Positions 1 to 9,354 of a DNA stretch of 64,000 bases are shown here, in pieces. This DNA is from Cercis canadensis (lineage: Eukaryota > Streptophyta > Magnoliopsida > Fabales > Fabaceae), in assembly GCA_003255065.1 (NCBI GenBank), contig QAOA01005043.1, positions 28,693 to 92,692 on the forward strand. Reading direction: 5' to 3'. Both the position numbers and the translations under genes were made by a program. Numbering within the stretch: the first letter of the stretch is position 1; each line of letters starts with the position of its first letter. The notes beneath the pieces are model-generated. The model ran no database searches. It was not told the DNA's origin and saw only the letters and a program-made list of their open reading frames with translations.

Positions 1-432
1 GCACTCGCGTTGGAGGTTACAAACGTTTTAGATCGGTTTGTACTCGCGTTGGAGGTTACAAACGTTTTAGATCGGTTTGCACTCGCGTTGGAGGTTACAA
101 ACGTTTTAGATCGGTTTGCACTCGCGTTGGAGGTTACAAACGTTTTAGATCGGTTTGCACTCGCGTTGGAGGTTACAAACGTTTTAGATCGGTTTGCACT
201 CGCGTTGGAGGTTACAAACGTTTTAGATCGGTTTGCACTCGCGTTGGAGGTTACAAACGTTTTAGATCGGTTTGCACTCGCGTTGGAGGTTACAAACGTT
301 TTAGATCGGTTTGCACTCGCGTTGGAGGTTACAAACGTTTTAGATCGGTTTGCACTCGCGTTGGAGGTTACAAACGTTTTAGATCGGTTTGCACTCGCGT
401 TGGAGGTTACAAACGTTTTAGATCGGTTTGCC
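1..432. repeat. 39-bp tandem array in the 3' UTR of the Tat element
   Basis: Eleven head-to-tail copies of a 39-bp unit (starting GCACTCGCGTTGGAGG) run from the window edge to about 429. They are almost identical; the only difference I see is C to T at position 2 of the second unit. Because 39 is a multiple of three, one plus-strand frame stays open and reads EVTNVLDRFALAL repeatedly, but this is a by-product of the repeat. The array begins 13 bases after the gag-pol stop codon (minus strand), so it occupies the element's 3' untranslated region. Tat-lineage elements are known to carry fast-changing tandem repeats there. Confidence 0.95.
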
Positions 433-445
433 AAGACAATAAGCA

Positions 446-3400
446 TCACGTTTCATATATACGGAGATTGTTTACATTCCAAGTCCGAGGAATTGGCACT
501 CCCTCCATTGTTAGGAGCTTATATGCTCCCTTTCCAAGGGACTCGTGCACTCTGTATGGGCCTTCCCAGTTAGGGGCCAGCTTGCCTTCTGTGAGGTGCT
601 TTCTGGTGACGGCAGCCTTTCGGAGGACCAGTTCGCCTGGTTTGAAATCCCTAGGTCGGACTTTCGCATTGTAATACTTAGTGATTCTTTCTTTATATGC
701 CAGCATTCTGAGTTTCGCCTTTTCTCTTTCTTCGTCGAGCAGCTCCAGGTTTGTACACATTGCCTCTTGGTTCTGGTCTTCGTTGAAGTGTTCTCTTCTG
801 AAGCTCGGTTCTCCGACTTCAACGGGTATCATTGCTTCAGCCCCATATGTGAGTTTATAAGGCGATTCTTTAGTTGAGGTCTGAGATGTTGTCCGATAAG
901 ACCACAATACCCATGGGAGCTCTTCCGTCCAGCTGCCTTTGGTGTGATCCAATCTCTTTTTCAAACCATCCAAAATTATCCGATTAGCTGCTTCGACTTG
1001 TCCATTGGCTTGAGGATGCTCTACCGAGGTGAAATTTAGCCGTATTTTCAAGTCGGTGCAGAAAGACCGGAATCCCTGATCAGTGAACTGGGTTCCGTTG
1101 TCCGTTGTTATTGTATGCGGAATTCCGAATCTGCAAATGACAAAGGTTTGAAGGAATTTTTTAGCATTCTTGGCTGTGATTTTGGCCAAAGGTTCTGCCT
1201 CAATCCATTTAGAAAAATAGTCTATTGCGACAATTAAGTATTTCTTTTGTCCTGCCGCTATGGGGAAAGGACCTAAGAGGTCGAGGCCCCATCGGCAGAA
1301 TGGCCAAGGTTCAACCGTGGTTGACAGGTCGGAAGACGGGGCCTGGTGGATGTATGCGAACTTTTGGCATTTGTCGCATTTTTTGACAAGATTTGCAGAA
1401 TCAGCTCGCAAGGTTGGCCAATAGTAGCCGGATCGAAGGGTTTTGGTTGCCAAAGAACGTGCTCCTATGTGATGACCGCATATGCCAAGGTGAATTTCCT
1501 GCAAGACATAGAGAGAATGCTCTGGGGCCAGGCATTTCAAGAGTGGCGTATAATATCCACGTTTATAGAGGATGCCGTTTTCTAAGCAGTAATTGCATGC
1601 GATTCTTCGTAGTTTCCGAGCATCGATTTTCTGCTGAGGTAGGGTCCCCGTTTTGAGGTAGTGGATAATAGGGGTCATCCAATTCGTCGGTTCTTTATCT
1701 AGGACGCTTATTTCATCATGGGCGATGCTTGGATGAAGGAGGGTTTCTTGTATGACCGTCTGATTGTGCCCGGGTTTTTTACTACTGGCAAGTTTGGATA
1801 GTATGTCGGCTCGCGCGTTTTCTGCTCGCGGAATGTGATGTATTTCCGCTGTCTTGAAGCTATCCATGCAAGTTTTCACTTTTTCTAGATACTTTGCCAT
1901 TTGTGGATCTTTGGCTTGGTATTCCCCCTTTATTTGACTAGAGACCAACTGTGAGTCGGTTTGGATTTTGAGAGTTTGTGCACCTAACTCTTGAGCTAAA
2001 CGTAAACCGGCTATGAGCGCTTCATATTCTGCTTGATTGTTAGAGACTGGAAAATCAAAATGCAGGGACTGTTCGATCAGAATTCCTTCTGGCCCTTCGA
2101 CCACTATTCCTGCCCCTCCTCCTTTGGAGTTGGAAGATCCATCAACCGAGAGTATCCATGCAAGTAGATTTTCCGGGTTGGAGGAGGCGTTTTTAGGTCG
2201 GGTGAGTTCAACGATGAAGTCGGCAAGGGCCTGGGCTTTGATCGCTCCCCTTCGCTCATAATTAATTGTGTGCTCAGAGAGTTCCACAGACCATCCCAGC
2301 ATACGACCTGCTAGGTCGGGCTTCTGGAGTATTTGCCGGATCGGTTGGTCGGTACGGACAGTTATGATGTGGTTCTGAAAGTATGGTCGCAGACGTCGTG
2401 CGGAGAGGAGGAGAGCATAAGCAAGTTTTTCAATCTTTCGATATTTAAGCTCGGAGGCCTGCAAAGCATGGCTCGTATAGTATATGGGGTACTGTGAGTT
2501 TGCCTCTTCTCGGACTAGGGCCGAGCTCACTGCCTGATGACTGCTGGCTAAGTATAGAAACAGTGCTTCCCCTGCTTTCGGCTTGGAAAGAATGGGCGGG
2601 CGGCTTAAATATTCTTTTAATTGGCTGAAAGCCTGCTGGCATTCTTCTGTCCATTGGAAGTGTTTGATTTTTTTGAGTGCTTTGAAGAAAGGAAGGGCTT
2701 TGTCAGCCGACCTGGACATAAATCTGGACAGGGCGGCAATTCTTCCCGCGAGTCTTTGGACTTCGCGAATGGTTTTTGGTGGTTCCATGGTTATGATGGC
2801 TTGACACTTATCGGGGTTTGCTTCGATGCCCCGATGCGTGAGCATGAAACCCAGGAATTTCCCGGCTTCGACTCCGAAAGCGCATTTAGAAGGATTTAAC
2901 CGCATGTTGTGGTGCCGGAGCTCGTGAAAAGCTTCCTCTAAGTGTGCTATGTGCTCGTCTTCTGCATTGGATTTGACGAGCATATCGTCCACATAGACTT
3001 CTACATTCTTGCCGATTTGGTTTTTTAGGACCTGATCTATCAACCTCTGATAAGTTGCTCCCGCGTTTTTAAGACCAAATGGCATTACCGTATAGCAGTA
3101 TATGGCCTTCTCGGTAATGAATGCTGTCTTATCCTCGTCGTCGGGATGCATTTTGATTTGATTGTAACCAGAGTAGGCGTCCATAAAACTCAAAAATTTG
3201 TACCCTGAAGCCTCATCGACAAGTTTGTCAATGCTAGGGAGCGGATATGGATCTTTGGGGCAGGCTTTGTTGAGGTCGGAGAAGTCCACACACATTCGCC
3301 ATTTTCCGTTAGGTTTTTTGACCATGACGACGTTGGAAAGCCAAGTCGCGTAAGGTATTTCCCTGATAAAACCGGCATCGAGCAATTTTCGCACTTCTTC

Positions 3401-5857
3401 TTGAATTGCCTTCTGCTTCTCAGGGCCGACGACTCGCTTTTTCTGGGAAACAGGTTTTGCATTTGGATTTATAGCAAGCTTATGACAGATAAAACTTGGA
3501 TCAATACCTGGTATGTCCGAGGCCGTCCAAGCGAACAAATCAGCGTTGGCTGCTAGGAGGTCAGTAAGTCTCTTGACTTTCTCCGGGGGCATTGAGGATC
3601 CTATCTGAATCGTTTGACTTTCCTCTGATCCTACCTGGAAAGATTTTAAATCCCCTTGAGGCTCTGGGCGCGGTGCCGCTGTCAGTTCTCTATTATCGAG
3701 CTCTTGAATAGGGACTTGACCGCTTGCTTTGCTTTGGTTTTCTACCCGGCTTGCCGGAGGTGGAGAATAGTCTATAGCGAGACTGATATTATAGCACGTT
3801 CGGCCCAAAAGTTGGTCTCCCCGTGCTTGACCCACCCTGCCTGATTGGGTCGGGAATTTCACCAAGAGGTGCCTGGTGGAAACGATGGCCTCCAAGGAGT
3901 TAAGAGATGGTCGGCCAAGGATTAAATTATACGCAGACGGGCATTCTACGACCAGAAATCTGACCGTTGCGTTGGCGAGGTCGGGGTATTCCCCCATGGT
4001 GACCCGCAAGGTAATAGTTCCTTTGACTTCGACCTGGGTTCCTGAGAAACCGATGAGGGTTCCGGGATAGTATTCTAGGTCGGATTTTGGTATACCGAGC
4101 TTCTGAAACGTTCGGTAAAAAAGAACGTCCGCCGAACTTCCCTGGTCGATCAGCACCTTGCGAATCTCATAGTTCGCCACGTAGCAAGTTATGACCACGG
4201 GGTCATCGTGATCTCGATCGATGCTCGCGTAATCGTTGTCCGAGAAGGATATAACTGTGATATCTTTGTTTCCCCGGGATGAGCTAGTAGTGTGGAGAAT
4301 TTCCCTTTTGTACCTGGCTGCGGCCCGCTCATGCCTTTTTCTGGAAGATTTTGATACCCCACCTCCAGCAAATCCTCCTGCAATGGTATTTATTGTTCCT
4401 GCTGCGTTGCGCCTTGGGTCTTCAGTGGGAGGAGGTTGACGATGAGGAGGGGATCGGCTTCTCCGCCTTCGCGGCCTTAGAGTCGAGTTTCTCTGAGGAG
4501 ACCTTGACGGGTATTGGCTATCCCTGCTCCGCTGCCTTGGGGTGGAGGTAGGGTTCTCAGCCCGGAATTTCTGCAAATAACCTCTGCGGAGCAAGTCCTC
4601 GATGAGGTTACGGAGATGCCGACAATCATTGGTATCGTGACCCCGACCTTGGTGGAAAGCACAATATTTTTCTTTGTCTGCTCCTACGTCACCCTTTGGT
4701 TGTGGGAGTTGGGCTAATTTGGTCTGACAAATTTCCTCGAGTATCCGAGCCTTCGATTGATTCAGGGGGGTAAACGACTCAAATCGAGGACGGACAGGGG
4801 ATTTGTCTTTCCGACCTGCCTTGCGGTCGTCCGAAGGCTTTTTGTCTTTCTTGCTTTTGTCTGACTCCCCCAATACTTCTTCTAAGTTAATGTGCTTGGA
4901 GGTTATGGTCAGAAGCTGCGACAGGTTTTCTGGAGGATCAAGGGTTAACTGCTCGTGTAGGCGACCAGGTCGGAGTCCGGCCTGAATGGCATGCATTGCC
5001 ACCGAATCGGTTAGGTCCCGGACTTGCAGAGAAAGCTTGGTGTAACGATTCATGTAGTCTTTTAAGGATTCCAATTCCCCTTGCTTGAGGGTAGCCAGAA
5101 TGGCAGAGGAACGCTGATGGGTTATGCTAGTAGAAAAACGAGCTATTAAGAGTTCGGACATTTGATTGAAATTAGAGATGCTATTCGAAGGAAGATTTGA
5201 GAACCATTGGAGGGCCGCCCGACGTAAGGTAGTGGGGAAAGCCCGGCACATGACTTCATCGGTCGATCCGCTGAGGAGCATAATAGAGTTGAAGTTTTCT
5301 AAATGCTCTCTAGGATCGGAGGAGCCGTCGAAAGGCTCGAGCTGGGGTAATCGGAAACCCACCGGTACTGGATAGTTTATTATAGGCGGGGTAAATGGAT
5401 GTCGACCTACTTTTCTCTGTCTTTCCGGACTAGCCTGAGAGGGCCCGGGGGAGCCATCTTGGCCGAGGAAACTGTCTCTTCTCGGGTGAAAAGAGGTTTC
5501 AGGATCGGTCCGGAAGGTTGCTGGCCTACTAACAAAATTTGAGCCACTGCCTATTGTCTCGGCAGAAGGTCGGTACAGAGGAGTATTGTCGGTGCGTTCG
5601 TTCTTCGAGGAGTCTTGCTTTCTTCTGAAGTCAGCTATTTCGGCTTTATCTTCCGCCCGTTCCCGTTTGAGGTTTTGGATTTCTTGCAGAAGGCACTGCA
5701 AAGTGTCGCCTACTTGTTCGGGGCGGAGCTCTCCGAGTGGAATTTCGCAAATTGTCTCCAAGTTGCCCAAAGGCTGATTGCCTCTGGGGGGAGTAGTTTG
5801 ACGTTCCCGGGCAGGAGTGACCGGAACGCCGGGCGTAGGTGGGGCATTGGTGCCCAT
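446..5857 (-). CDS. Tat-type gag-pol polyprotein (gag, protease, RT, RNase H, second RNase H, integrase)
   Basis: A single 1803-residue frame. The first ATG is at 5857; the open frame extends upstream to 5881 only through a TTG codon, so I chose 5857. Domains in order with rough residues: retrotransposon gag about 165-270; CCHC-like knuckle (YCAFHQGRGHDTNDC) about 397; aspartic protease with D-Q-G-S at about 568; reverse transcriptase about 820-990 with YVDD near 954; RNase H about 1095-1210; second RNase H about 1230-1360 (VDGSSNSKGGG); integrase HHCC zinc finger about 1455-1500 and catalytic core D-59-D-35-E at about 1525, 1586 and 1621; then a chromatin-proximal tail ending RIYET. It makes the capsid and the enzymes for reverse transcription and insertion. 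There are no stops or frameshifts. Gag and Pol share one frame, so they must be separated by proteolysis. Confidence 0.96.
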   Translation of the reverse strand: MGTNAPPTPGVPVTPARERQTTPPRGNQPLGNLETICEIPLGELRPEQVGDTLQCLLQEIQNLKRERAEDKAEIADFRRKQDSSKNERTDNTPLYRPSAETIGSGSNFVSRPATFRTDPETSFHPRRDSFLGQDGSPGPSQASPERQRKVGRHPFTPPIINYPVPVGFRLPQLEPFDGSSDPREHLENFNSIMLLSGSTDEVMCRAFPTTLRRAALQWFSNLPSNSISNFNQMSELLIARFSTSITHQRSSAILATLKQGELESLKDYMNRYTKLSLQVRDLTDSVAMHAIQAGLRPGRLHEQLTLDPPENLSQLLTITSKHINLEEVLGESDKSKKDKKPSDDRKAGRKDKSPVRPRFESFTPLNQSKARILEEICQTKLAQLPQPKGDVGADKEKYCAFHQGRGHDTNDCRHLRNLIEDLLRRGYLQKFRAENPTSTPRQRSRDSQYPSRSPQRNSTLRPRRRRSRSPPHRQPPPTEDPRRNAAGTINTIAGGFAGGGVSKSSRKRHERAAARYKREILHTTSSSRGNKDITVISFSDNDYASIDRDHDDPVVITCYVANYEIRKVLIDQGSSADVLFYRTFQKLGIPKSDLEYYPGTLIGFSGTQVEVKGTITLRVTMGEYPDLANATVRFLVVECPSAYNLILGRPSLNSLEAIVSTRHLLVKFPTQSGRVGQARGDQLLGRTCYNISLAIDYSPPPASRVENQSKASGQVPIQELDNRELTAAPRPEPQGDLKSFQVGSEESQTIQIGSSMPPEKVKRLTDLLAANADLFAWTASDIPGIDPSFICHKLAINPNAKPVSQKKRVVGPEKQKAIQEEVRKLLDAGFIREIPYATWLSNVVMVKKPNGKWRMCVDFSDLNKACPKDPYPLPSIDKLVDEASGYKFLSFMDAYSGYNQIKMHPDDEDKTAFITEKAIYCYTVMPFGLKNAGATYQRLIDQVLKNQIGKNVEVYVDDMLVKSNAEDEHIAHLEEAFHELRHHNMRLNPSKCAFGVEAGKFLGFMLTHRGIEANPDKCQAIITMEPPKTIREVQRLAGRIAALSRFMSRSADKALPFFKALKKIKHFQWTEECQQAFSQLKEYLSRPPILSKPKAGEALFLYLASSHQAVSSALVREEANSQYPIYYTSHALQASELKYRKIEKLAYALLLSARRLRPYFQNHIITVRTDQPIRQILQKPDLAGRMLGWSVELSEHTINYERRGAIKAQALADFIVELTRPKNASSNPENLLAWILSVDGSSNSKGGGAGIVVEGPEGILIEQSLHFDFPVSNNQAEYEALIAGLRLAQELGAQTLKIQTDSQLVSSQIKGEYQAKDPQMAKYLEKVKTCMDSFKTAEIHHIPRAENARADILSKLASSKKPGHNQTVIQETLLHPSIAHDEISVLDKEPTNWMTPIIHYLKTGTLPQQKIDARKLRRIACNYCLENGILYKRGYYTPLLKCLAPEHSLYVLQEIHLGICGHHIGARSLATKTLRSGYYWPTLRADSANLVKKCDKCQKFAYIHQAPSSDLSTTVEPWPFCRWGLDLLGPFPIAAGQKKYLIVAIDYFSKWIEAEPLAKITAKNAKKFLQTFVICRFGIPHTITTDNGTQFTDQGFRSFCTDLKIRLNFTSVEHPQANGQVEAANRIILDGLKKRLDHTKGSWTEELPWVLWSYRTTSQTSTKESPYKLTYGAEAMIPVEVGEPSFRREHFNEDQNQEAMCTNLELLDEEREKAKLRMLAYKERITKYYNAKVRPRDFKPGELVLRKAAVTRKHLTEGKLAPNWEGPYRVHESLGKGAYKLLTMEGVPIPRTWNVNNLRIYET

Positions 5858-5912
5858 GATGTCAGACTCAGGATCAGCCAATAAGATTTGTAGGTGTTGG
5901 AAAAACTTCGTT

Positions 5913-5929
5913 TCCCACAGACGGCGCCA
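5913..5929 (-). promoter_or_regulatory. Primer binding site of the Tat element
   Basis: On the minus strand TGGCGCCGTCTGTGGGA starts three bases inside the LTR end (LTR ...TCA, then TT, then the site). The first nine bases, TGGCGCCGT, are the complement of the 3' end of plant tRNA-Asp; the rest diverges, so the primer identity is inferred. This marks the start of minus-strand DNA synthesis and separates the LTR from the gag-pol leader. Confidence 0.75.
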
Positions 5930-5953
5930 AATGACGATGCCCGAGTTGTTCAG

Positions 5954-6037
5954 ATCGGTTCAGGTCGAGGTCGGTTCAAGTCGAGGTCGGTTCAAGTCGA
6001 GGTCGGTTCAAGTCGAGGTCGGTTCAAGTCGAGGTCG
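5954..6037. repeat. 16-bp tandem repeat inside the Tat LTR
   Basis: About five copies of GTCGAGGTCGGTTCAA lie head to tail between the TATA box and the LTR inner end, in the part expected to be R/U5 and therefore present in every transcript. The sequence differs from the 39-bp array at the other end of the element. Confidence 0.85.
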
Positions 6038-6184
6038 GCACATCTCCGAGATTGATTGTTCTATGATCACCTGAAACGCGGTCCGGTGTTTTATATCCGG
6101 GCTCCGAAGGTCAAGTCAGTATAGCTTGAGCTTAACAGTGTAATATTAAAGAAAACCAGCCCCTAACCTTTGAGTATCAGGGGC

Positions 6185-6192
6185 TATTTATA
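6185..6192 (-). promoter_or_regulatory. TATA box of the Tat LTR
   Basis: The minus strand reads CTATAAATAGC, a textbook plant TATA box, about 155 bases from the LTR outer end. Transcription of the element would start roughly 25-35 bases further along the minus strand (near 6155). Confidence 0.7.
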
Positions 6193-6346
6193 GGAAAACA
6201 AACCTGAGTATTATGCTTCACCCATGGTGGGTTATTGGATCGCCCATACCAAATAACGGGTGACCCAATCCCTTGTCTGTTTTATTGGGCCGATGCTTCT
6301 TCTGGGCCTGGTATACTTTACTGGGCCCTGGAACAGGTCCACCACA

Positions 6347-7174
6347 AATACCTTTACGATTTTTTTGCGACCCACTCACACGGGAAGGAGGTACTTTTTC
6401 TACTTAATTATATGTCCCTCTCTTTCTCTCTTTTATATTCTGACACTGTTTGACTCTCCTATATATTCTTCATTGTTTAAGAAGAAAGTTTTATTATTTC
6501 AGATGAGATTTCGGTTTCGTGGAGCTTTTTTGTTCTTTCGGGGGAGTGAGATTCCATCTTGGTTCAGCAATCAAGATTACTTTCATGACTTACCTTCTAT
6601 TTGGGTACAAGTACATCATTGGGGGTCTTCTTTTCGTTACCTGCCGAGATCTCATTCAGGGATATCAATAATAGTAGAAATCCCTGATTATTGTCTTTCA
6701 AGTGAATGGTGGGGTATTGCTGTATGTCTTGTCTTAGAAAATCAATCTTCTCCTTTTCCTCGGTTCTTAGCTGGACTGAGATGGATGTGTAGCACTACTG
6801 ACTTGCCCTGCGCCTCATGTGACATATACCCCACCGACATTAAAGAGTTCCGTGATCCTCACTTGTGTATTTTATTGTTGAGAGGAAATGATAAAATTAT
6901 TCAGCAATATCTAAAAGGTGATCACAACAAACTTCAATTATCATTTGAGGCTCAAACTTATTTCTCAAGTGATCCTAAGTTGAAGATAAGCAAGTGTGGT
7001 TGCCGTGTGATATGTAAGGAAGATTTGGAAGTGTGGGACAAAGCAAGGTGTGAACGAGAACAAAATAGCATTGAGATGCCTTCCAGCAGTCTCTATAAAA
7101 CAAGAGCAAGAATAATGGCGGATCAACGGGCAAAGATGTCAAATGAAGAAGAAAACTATGAAAAAAAATACCCA
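6347..7174 (+). pseudogene. 3' end of a TNL resistance gene cut by the Tat element
   Basis: Two exon pieces remain. 6347-6390 (TACCTTTACGATTTT...) is the end of the LRR-side exon; it encodes YLYDFFATHSHGKE, aligning with YLCDYFTSYPE of the TNL at 41.06 kb. After a 112-bp intron (GT at 6391, AG at 6501-6502), exon 6503-7174 encodes the post-LRR C-JID/jelly-roll domain typical of TNLs (FRGSEIPSWFSNQ, IPDYCLSSEWWGIAVCL, CGCRVICKEDLEVWDKA). It has no stop before the phase-0 donor at 7175. TNLs are cytoplasmic/nuclear immune receptors; this domain helps to bind effectors. TIR, NBS and most of the LRR, if still present, lie beyond the left window edge. Function is probably lost because a 6-kb or longer element splits the exon. 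Confidence 0.85.
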
Positions 7175-7640
7175 GTAAGTCATCAACTACCTTGCTTTTA
7201 TCTATACAAATGTAGTTGCAATAATTTGTGAGGAGTCAGCTATTTTCATATTTTAGTTTGTTAATGTCACACTCTTTTTAATATTTAAATGTGATAGAAA
7301 TTAAATTATCCTTATTCAAAAAGAAAAAAAAAATTTTGACTAACTATAATATTTTTTTTTTTAACTCTTATTAAGTGTAGTTTTATTTTTTAGTTAAAAA
7401 GAAAATATATAATTAATTAATTTTAAAAAAAATTATTTTTAAATGAAGATAATTTTTAATCTATATTATATTTAAATATTAAAAACTAAGCTATCTAATA
7501 TCTATTTGGTGTCTTTGGTTTTTTTTTTGGGACACTGCTATTTGTGAAAAATTTTAGGTGAGTTCTTCCATGCATTAATAAAAGTCATACATGCATACAT
7601 TGGACACGTGGAAGAAGCGAGGCCATTGATCAAAATTCAG

Positions 7641-8138
7641 TGGCGAGCTTCCAGTTTGCAGAACCTTGCGGTGAACACAAATTCGTTCTCGGGAGCAATT
7701 CCGGAGTTTCTTTGGGTGTTGCCGGAGTCGATTAGAATAGATCTGAACCCAAACCAGTTCAATGGGACGATTCCAGATGACAGGATCTTGAATAATGCTG
7801 ACATTGCTCCTTGTGATAGGGATGACATGCCCATTTCTCCTCCAGAATCAGAGTATACTTCTGAAGATGATAGTAGCCATGAATATGATGGCAGTGATGA
7901 TGACGATAATAGGCATAAGGAGTTGTTTCTTGAGCTACATTTTTGGGCTATTCTTGGTCTAGCAATTGCTGTTTTAATTTATTTATTATACACTGATTAC
8001 AGACTCGAGATAGAGGGCAGAGAGGGATTGAAGGGGGGAGCAGGGTGGCATTGGCCCCACTTTTTGGATACTCTCTTTGTCGGCCTTTTTTTTTATATGT
8101 TCGCAAATTTACTTGGTAAAATTCTGTCAAAAATCTAG
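7641..8138 (+). CDS. LRR remnant plus acidic region and two membrane segments (possible last exon of the TNL)
   Basis: Open frame whose likely 5' boundary is the acceptor CAAAATTCAG|TGG. A phase-0 donor at 7175 closes the preceding TNL exon, so splicing out 7175-7640 keeps the frame: ...NYEKKYP then WRASSLQNLAVNTNSF. Order: about 40 residues resembling an LRR-receptor repeat pair (SFSGAIPEFLW, NQFNGTIPD); an Asp/Glu/Ser-rich stretch (SEYTSEDDSSHEYDGSDD); a hydrophobic helix (FWAILGLAIAVLIYLLY); a basic/Gly loop (EIEGREGLKGGAGW); a second helix (FLDTLFVGLFFYMF). There is no ATG start of its own near the 5' end. The paralogue at 35959-36576 has more membrane modules. I do not recognise the combination. 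It could instead be an unrelated captured gene fragment. Confidence 0.5.
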   Translation, partial: WRASSLQNLAVNTNSFSGAIPEFLWVLPESIRIDLNPNQFNGTIPDDRILNNADIAPCDRDDMPISPPESEYTSEDDSSHEYDGSDDDDNRHKELFLELHFWAILGLAIAVLIYLLYTDYRLEIEGREGLKGGAGWHWPHFLDTLFVGLFFYMFANLLGKILSKI

Positions 8139-8444
8139 ATCATATGTTTATTTTAAATTGATTACAGGGTTGTTCGTCGTGTGGGCATATATTGTACATT
8201 TATTACAGACTAATAGGTTAAAGGTTTCTGAACCTATTTAGATTTTGATGATAACAATTATTATTTGTTTTAAATGAGATTTTAGATGTCTAATAATGTT
8301 CTTGTGCGTAGCATATAACATACTAAGGTAGGTTGAATTTTTAAAGTCTTGAAATTCTTGGTAAAAAAAGAAGCAGACTTTAACTGCTTTGATAACTACT
8401 TAAATCAACTAGTTTGTAAGCTGATACTTAAATCAACTAGTAAT

Positions 8445-8715
8445 GAGATGACGATATATATTAGGCACAAGAAGGACAAACCATGGGCCAAACAAGGTTG
8501 TCCTTGGTGTGGCAATTGCTCTTTTTTCCATTGTCTTTCTCACTGTTTTTCTTAGTTCTTCTCTCTAAATGTTACCTCTGAAGAGGAAATTTGGTTTCTG
8601 GTTTTAGAGTTTAAATGAGGAAAATTGGTAATTTCATGAGTTGAGTTTGCTTAATTTATTTATTATACGCTGGCTGCAGACTAGGGATAGAGGGTACACT
8701 GCAATGATATATATG
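8445..8715 (+). pseudogene. Degenerate extra copy of the acidic/TM module
   Basis: 8450-8530 (GACGATATATATTAGGCAC... CTTGGTGTGGCAATTGCTC) resembles two stretches of the 35959-36576 frame, near 36190-36245 and 36350-36365. 8650-8700 (TTAATTTATTTATTATACGC...GACTAGGGATAGAGGG) resembles its third membrane helix and loop (36420-36465). No long frame is preserved. It suggests that copy A once had the longer multi-helix tail still seen in copy B. Confidence 0.5.
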
Positions 8716-9354
8716 ACCGAGAATGATGAATCATCAATTTTCTTTTTTTATAAGGTTTTTTTTTTTTTATAATATGAGACTAAAATAAAAAATAAAAGGA
8801 TCAACTTAACTAATGAAACTTAGATTTTACCAAGAAAGAAAAACTATTAAAAAAATCAATTGGATTAAAAAAAAAGTACACTCAATTCTATCATGTGCGA
8901 AAAAACTCAAAATTAAGAAAATTTCTTATATATATTTTATATTTTTTTAAAAAAAAATTAGGGATAAAAATTTACTAAAACTCTAAATTAATATTATAAA
9001 TGAAGATGAAAAAAACACTAACATAAAACTACGATTATGCATGCATTACCTCTATTCAATTTGAGTTCTCCAATAAGAGGGTTAGTTTGGGAAGATAAGT
9101 AAATAGTTTTCAAAGAAAAGAAAAACGTTTAATGTCTTTCTTTGTGCATCTTCCTTAAACTATAAGAAAGATAAGAGAATGTGTATCACAATGAGCTTAA
9201 TCTAGTCAAAGATAGGCAAGTAGAATTAATTAAAAAAAATGAAACAGGTGTCCTAAATGGATACATTTGCTGCTTTATCTAATATGTTGATAGTTGCATT
9301 ATCACTAATATAGAAAGAAAACTAAAAACCATTTCTGAATTTAAATGTATATCT
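8716..9354. other. AT-rich spacer, nothing recognised
   Basis: Homopolymer-rich A/T sequence without coding potential, RNA gene or clear repeat boundary. GTTAGTTTGGGAAGATAAG near 9079 resembles the ends of small plant MITEs, but I could not find a partner end. Confidence 0.6.

Larger units (their letters stand above)
1..6346 (-). mobile_element. Tat-lineage Ty3/gypsy LTR retrotransposon, 3' LTR outside window
   Basis: Read on the minus strand the order is 5' LTR (6346-5932), primer binding site, one long gag-pol frame, a 39-bp tandem array, then the window edge. Two RNase H domains (a retroviral-type one after the reverse transcriptase and a second, archaeal/plant-like one before the integrase) are the hallmark of the Tat/Ogre group. 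The LTR outer edge at 6346 is fixed independently: TNL exon coding sequence resumes at the next base in the frame expected from the paralogue at 41 kb. The 3' LTR and one target duplication lie to the left of the window; the visible candidate target site is AATAC at 6347-6351. The uninterrupted frame suggests a fairly recent insertion. Confidence 0.9.
5932..6346 (-). mobile_element. 5' LTR of the Tat element (415 bp)
   Basis: On the minus strand it begins TGTGGTGGACCTG and ends ATCGTCA, giving the usual TG...CA ends. The inner end touches the primer binding site. The outer end is confirmed because the next bases (6347 on) encode the continuation of a TNL exon. It contains a TATA box (6185-6192) and a short tandem array in its transcribed half. 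Confidence 0.85.

Noticed and set aside
1-432. Regular 39-bp repeats considered as a CRISPR array or a repeat-protein gene
   Set aside because: There are no spacers between units, the host is a plant, and the open frame exists only because the unit length is divisible by three; it lies in a retrotransposon 3' UTR.
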